From positions 1 to 5,815 of the forward strand of contig DGHJ01000076.1 of the NCBI GenBank assembly GCA_002392625.1: 5,815 bases of DNA. Direction: 5' to 3'. Of the stretch, positions 4,835 to 5,815 are shown piece by piece. A program made the position numbers and the translations under genes. The notes under the pieces were generated by a model. The model was not told where the DNA came from. It did not search any database and saw only the letters and a list, made by a program, of their open reading frames with translations. This DNA comes from Oscillospiraceae bacterium UBA3851. Lineage in GTDB: Bacteria; Bacillota; Clostridia; Oscillospirales; Oscillospiraceae. Numbering within the stretch: the first letter of the stretch is position 1; every line of letters starts with the position of its first letter.

Positions 4835-4886
4835 ATGGATTTCACGTGAAGGGGGACTCCCCATCCCCCTTCACAATCCCCCATGC
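4833..4886. repeat. Nested inverted repeat with a 10-bp inner stem
   Basis: The inner stem GTGAAGGGGG (4846-4855) and CCCCCTTCAC (4865-4874) is perfect with a 9-nt loop. Outside it, GGATT (4837-4841) pairs with AATCC (4875-4879), and GCAT (4833-4836) pairs with ATGC (4883-4886), leaving a TCAC bulge on the left and a CCC bulge on the right. Together they form one long imperfect stem-loop. No coding signal accompanies it. Confidence 0.7.
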
Positions 4887-4926
4887 GTGACGTACCCTTT
4901 CTTCATATAACCTCTGTCTACAGTTT

Positions 4927-4958
4927 AAAGGTCGCCGGCCCGCGGGCCGGCGACCTTT
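4927..4958. terminator. 30-bp perfect palindrome, copy 2 (bidirectional terminator)
   Basis: The arm AAGGTCGCCGGCCCG (4928-4942) and its reverse complement (4943-4957) are identical to the copy at 4733-4762; one more A-T pair extends this copy to 32 bp. On the + strand it runs into TTTTGG, a short U-tract. On the - strand it lies 21 nt past the uracil permease stop and runs into TTTAAAC. It is the most likely terminator for the permease transcript and also a backstop for the DUF523 transcript. Confidence 0.85.
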
Positions 4959-4979
4959 TGGCTTGTTTCGTATTTGGGA

Positions 4980-5815
4980 TCAATACTTGCCCAGGGAGCC
5001 GGAGAGTTGGTCGTTGGGATTCTCGCCGAAGGACTTGTCCTTGCCGGGCAGGATGGCGTTGAGGACGATGCCCACGATGGAGGCCACAGCCAGACCGCTG
5101 AGGGAGATGTTCAGGTCGCCCACGGTGAAGCTGATGGCGCCGGAGATGCCGCCCACGGTGTCAGCGCCCAGGGCGGAGCTGAAGTTGATGCCGATGGCCA
5201 GGCCGATGATCAGGGCGGCCACGATGACGTTGCGGGACTTCTGGAAGTCGGTGTGGTTCTCCACCATGTTGCGCACGCCGATGGCGGAGATCATGCCGTA
5301 GAGGATGATGGACACACCGCCGATGGTGGCGGCGGGCATGGCGCTGATGATGGCGGCGAACTTGGGGCAGAAGCTCAGGATCATGGCGAACAGAGCGGCC
5401 AGGCGGATGACGCGGGGATCGTAGACCTTGGTCAGAGCCAGGACGCCGGTGTTCTCACCGTAGGTGGTGTTGGCGGGGGCGCCGAACAGGGCGGCGATGG
5501 TAGTGCCGATACCGTCACCGATCAGGGTGCGGTGCAGGCCGGGATCCTCAATGAAGTTCTTGCCCACGGTGGAGCCGATGGCGGAGATGTCGCCCACGTG
5601 CTCCATCATGGTGGCCACGGCGATGGGCACGATGGTGATGATGGCGCTGATGATCAGGCCGCTGTTGGCGCCACCCTTAAAGAGGCCGAACACAGTGTCC
5701 TGCATCTGGAAGGGGATGCCGATCCAAGCGGCCTCCTTGACGGAGGTAAAGTCCACGTTGCCGGTGATAGCGGCCACCGCATAGGAGGCGACCACGCCCA
5801 GCAGGATGGGGATGA
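4980..5815 (-). CDS. uraA: Uracil permease, NCS2/UraA family (C-terminal part, 5' end beyond window)
   Basis: UraA-type NCS2 carriers are inner-membrane uracil:proton symporters for pyrimidine salvage. The visible 277 residues are the C-terminal two thirds of a protein normally near 430 aa; the frame is open to the right edge, so the start and promoter are outside. Many hydrophobic helices are seen, for example LIISAIITIVPIAVATMM (residues 53-70 of the fragment) and NVIVAALIIGLAIGINFS. The substrate-site signatures are present: MMEHVGD with E71 and GAPANTTYGENTG with E120. Their spacing of 49 equals that of the two substrate-binding glutamates of E. coli UraA (E241 and E290). The NTTYGE motif favours uracil over the xanthine and urate branches of NCS2. 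The C-terminus is a short hydrophilic tail (PGKDKSFGENPNDQ). It converges on the DUF523 unit. Confidence 0.95.
   Translation of the reverse strand, partial: IPILLGVVASYAVAAITGNVDFTSVKEAAWIGIPFQMQDTVFGLFKGGANSGLIISAIITIVPIAVATMMEHVGDISAIGSTVGKNFIEDPGLHRTLIGDGIGTTIAALFGAPANTTYGENTGVLALTKVYDPRVIRLAALFAMILSFCPKFAAIISAMPAATIGGVSIILYGMISAIGVRNMVENHTDFQKSRNVIVAALIIGLAIGINFSSALGADTVGGISGAISFTVGDLNISLSGLAVASIVGIVLNAILPGKDKSFGENPNDQLSGSLGKY

Noticed and set aside
4262..4864. - strand open frame (200 codons) across the structured interval and DUF523
   Set aside because: It is antisense to DUF523 and passes through several hairpins, with no recognisable protein family.
4733..4958. CRISPR array or attachment site reading of the repeated palindromes
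   Set aside because: There are only two copies, each a full palindrome, with one 165-bp spacer; no integrase, cas gene or tRNA is in view.

Overview
The window is about 60% G+C, with tightly packed genes, AGGAGG-type ribosome binding sites and frequent ATGA stop/start overlaps. The gene families (short MOSC protein, MoeA-like protein with a cysteine tail, TSCPD protein, DUF1653, DUF523) suggest a high-GC anaerobic clostridial Firmicute, perhaps Oscillospiraceae. That placement is inference from gene content; there is no rRNA or other phylogenetic marker here.

Layout. (1) 1-2250, + strand: the 3' end of a molybdenum (or tungsten) cofactor operon. It holds the moaC C-terminal part, a small MOSC-domain protein, a MoeA-like molybdopterin-binding protein and MogA/MoaB, joined by overlaps or an 11-nt gap. 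(2) 2260-2973, + strand: a separate small unit with its own TTGACA promoter. It encodes an ArsR/SmtB-family repressor carrying a complete zinc-type alpha-5 ligand set, then an 86-aa four-cysteine TSCPD protein, and ends in a strong hairpin terminator that also serves the convergent unit. (3) 2980-3710, - strand: DUF1653 protein followed by a YgjP-like metallopeptidase. (4) 3711-3824: back-to-back promoters for the - strand pair and a + strand pair. (5) 3825-4732, + strand: a Nudix hydrolase overlapping a DUF523 protein. (6) 4733-4958: a compact, highly structured interval bounded by two identical 30-bp perfect palindromes. (7) 4980-5815, - strand: the C-terminal two thirds of a UraA-type uracil permease, running off the right edge.

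How the parts work together. The first operon covers cPMP formation (MoaC), adenylylation of molybdopterin (MogA) and a metal-insertion-like step (MoeA-like), with a MOSC protein of unknown partner. The ArsR-TSCPD pair looks like a metal-responsive unit in which the repressor probably controls itself and its small neighbour. The remaining genes are housekeeping or poorly characterised.

The most unusual points are the structured interval at 4733-4958, which looks like one bidirectional terminator split or duplicated around a 165-bp dyad-rich insert; the zinc-sensor signature in an ArsR protein with no metal transporter in view; and the four-cysteine tail replacing the usual C-terminal domain of the MoeA-like protein. 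No CRISPR array, tRNA, rRNA or transposase gene was seen.
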